This document shows, piece after piece, positions 62,883-64,000 of a stretch of DNA of 64,000 bases. Below the pieces are notes generated by a model. It saw only the letters and a list, made by a program, of their open reading frames with translations. It was not told where the DNA came from and ran no database searches. Each line of letters begins with the position of its first letter. Positions within the stretch are counted from its first letter, which is position 1. The translations under genes and the position numbers were made by a program. Source of the DNA: Betaproteobacteria bacterium (GTDB taxonomy: Bacteria; Pseudomonadota; Gammaproteobacteria; Burkholderiales; Sulfuricellaceae); NCBI GenBank assembly GCA_021373185.1, contig JAJFTF010000055.1, positions 1-64,000 on the forward strand. Direction: 5' to 3'.

Positions 62883-64000
62883 ATGATGTCAAAGCCCGCC
62901 CACCCTACCCCCATGCTGGATCAACTGGAAAGCGGCCCTTGGCCCAGCTTTGTATCCGGCCTCAAGCGCCTGGCCAAAAAAAACGACATGATGGTCGATC
63001 TGTTAGGCCAACTGGAAACCTCCTATGAAACCAGAAAAGGTTACTGGAAAGGCGGTACGGTTGGTGTGTTCGGCTATGGCGGCGGCGTGATTCCTCGCTT
63101 TACCGAACTCAAGGACGAAAACGAAAAGCCGTTGTTCCCTGACGCAGCCGAGTTTCACACCCTGCGTATACAGCCGCCTGCCGGTTTGCACTATGACACC
63201 AAGGTTCTGCGCAAGATGTGCGACATCTGGGAAAAACATGGCTCCGGCCTGATCGCTTTCCACGGCCAGTCTGGCGACATCATGTTCCAGGGCGCCACCA
63301 CCGCCAACGTGCAGCCGGCTTTTGACGAGATCAACGAGTTGGGATTCGACATGGGCGGCGCAGGCCCCGCCGTGCGCACCTCAATGTCCTGTGTCGGCGC
63401 CGCACGCTGTGAGCAATCCTGCTACGACGAAGCCAAGGCGCTGCGCACCGTGGTCAATTCCTTTCTGGATGACATGCATCGCCCGGCGCTGCCATACAAG
63501 TTCAAATTCAAGTTCTCCGGCTGCCCGAACGATTGCGTCAACTCGATTCAACGTTCCGACATGGCCGTGATCGGCACCTGGCGCGACAGCATCCAGACTG
63601 ACGATGCGCTGGGCAAAAAATGGTTTACCAAGCACGGCATCAATGAACTGTTCAACGACGTGATCAGCCGCTGCCCTACCAAGGCGCTGTCGCTGCAAGA
63701 GACCAAGGATGTTTCCACTGCGGAGGGCATTTCCAGCGTAGCGCTGAATGGCAGCCAGTCACTGCAAATCGAAAACCACAACTGCGTGCGCTGCATGCAC
63801 TGCATCAACGTCATGACCGGCGCACTGGCTCCAGGCAAGGATAAAGGTGTAAGTATCCTGATCGGCGGCAAAAGCGTGCTGAAAATTGGCGCAACCATGG
63901 GCACCGTGATTGTGCCATTCATGAAACTGGAGTCCGACGAAGACTTCGCCCGGCTGGTTGAAATTGGCCAGAACACTATCGATTTCTTCGCCGAAAACGC
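62883..64000 (+). CDS. dsrA: Dissimilatory sulfite reductase alpha subunit DsrA, N-terminal part
   Basis: The frame is open to the right edge (372 codons of the roughly 420-codon gene). Siroheme/4Fe-4S binding motifs are present: MSCVGAARCEQSCYDEA and FKFSGCPNDCVNSI, and the inserted ferredoxin domain has NHNCVRCMHCINV. In sulfur oxidisers the reverse-acting enzyme oxidises sulfane sulfur to sulfite. AAGGAG lies before the ATG pair at 62883/62886. The oxidative or reductive direction cannot be decided by sequence alone; the betaproteobacterial context favours oxidation. Confidence 0.96.
   Translation, partial: MMSKPAHPTPMLDQLESGPWPSFVSGLKRLAKKNDMMVDLLGQLETSYETRKGYWKGGTVGVFGYGGGVIPRFTELKDENEKPLFPDAAEFHTLRIQPPAGLHYDTKVLRKMCDIWEKHGSGLIAFHGQSGDIMFQGATTANVQPAFDEINELGFDMGGAGPAVRTSMSCVGAARCEQSCYDEAKALRTVVNSFLDDMHRPALPYKFKFKFSGCPNDCVNSIQRSDMAVIGTWRDSIQTDDALGKKWFTKHGINELFNDVISRCPTKALSLQETKDVSTAEGISSVALNGSQSLQIENHNCVRCMHCINVMTGALAPGKDKGVSILIGGKSVLKIGATMGTVIVPFMKLESDEDFARLVEIGQNTIDFFAEN

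Overview
The window looks like the chromosome of a chemolithotrophic sulfur-oxidising betaproteobacterium (Nitrosomonadales/Gallionellales type, for example relatives of Sulfuricella or Thiobacillus). This is inferred from protein style and gene content: a DsrA start at the right edge, a DsrC/TusE-family protein, several SulP anion transporters, carbonic anhydrases and abundant c-di-GMP proteins. No rRNA, tRNA, phage, IS element or CRISPR array was seen. Coding density is high.

Layout. 1-950: end of pstB and phoB (phosphate control). 963-7239 (minus): phosphoketolase, glycogen phosphorylase and acetate kinase, which together form a glycogen-to-acetyl-phosphate-to-ATP route; a REP-like palindrome lies between the first two. 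7282-16600: a Cys-rich small protein, a degenerate receiver/SpoIIE phosphatase, two composite GGDEF/EAL proteins, a STAS protein, a HAD phosphatase, a glycosyltransferase and a cyclic-nucleotide-binding-domain protein. 17133-19440 (minus): a PlcP/LpxH-like phosphoesterase, a glycosyltransferase and DgkA, which resemble a phospholipid-to-glycolipid remodelling set. 19600-22711: DbpA, an exported protein and a MYG1-family protein.

22797-44818 is the most interesting part. It holds three SulP transporters, two of them paired with Pal-like lipoproteins and two with a tiny conserved protein. It also has an OmpR-type and an NtrC-type two-component system. A six-gene membrane complex follows that looks like hydrogenase-4 (HyfBCEFGI), but its large subunit has lost the nickel ligands. 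It is followed by a divergent beta-carbonic-anhydrase-like protein and a standard beta-carbonic anhydrase. CTTGAC repeats with an 11-bp period lie in front of both the first SulP operon and the hyf-like operon, and a sigma-54-like promoter lies upstream of the third SulP. I infer an inorganic-carbon (or related anion) uptake and conversion module powered by a proton-pumping complex.

44875-62012: mixed housekeeping genes (CbiB-like, MCP, UMF1 transporter, RluF-like, FKBP, GGDEF, an unusual ferredoxin-reductase fusion, an SseB-like protein, a DsrC/TusE variant, RlmI, a molybdopterin oxidoreductase, an MBL hydrolase, TrmO) and an intact barnase/barstar pair. 62147-64000: a conserved unknown protein, then a strong sigma-70 promoter and the start of dsrA.
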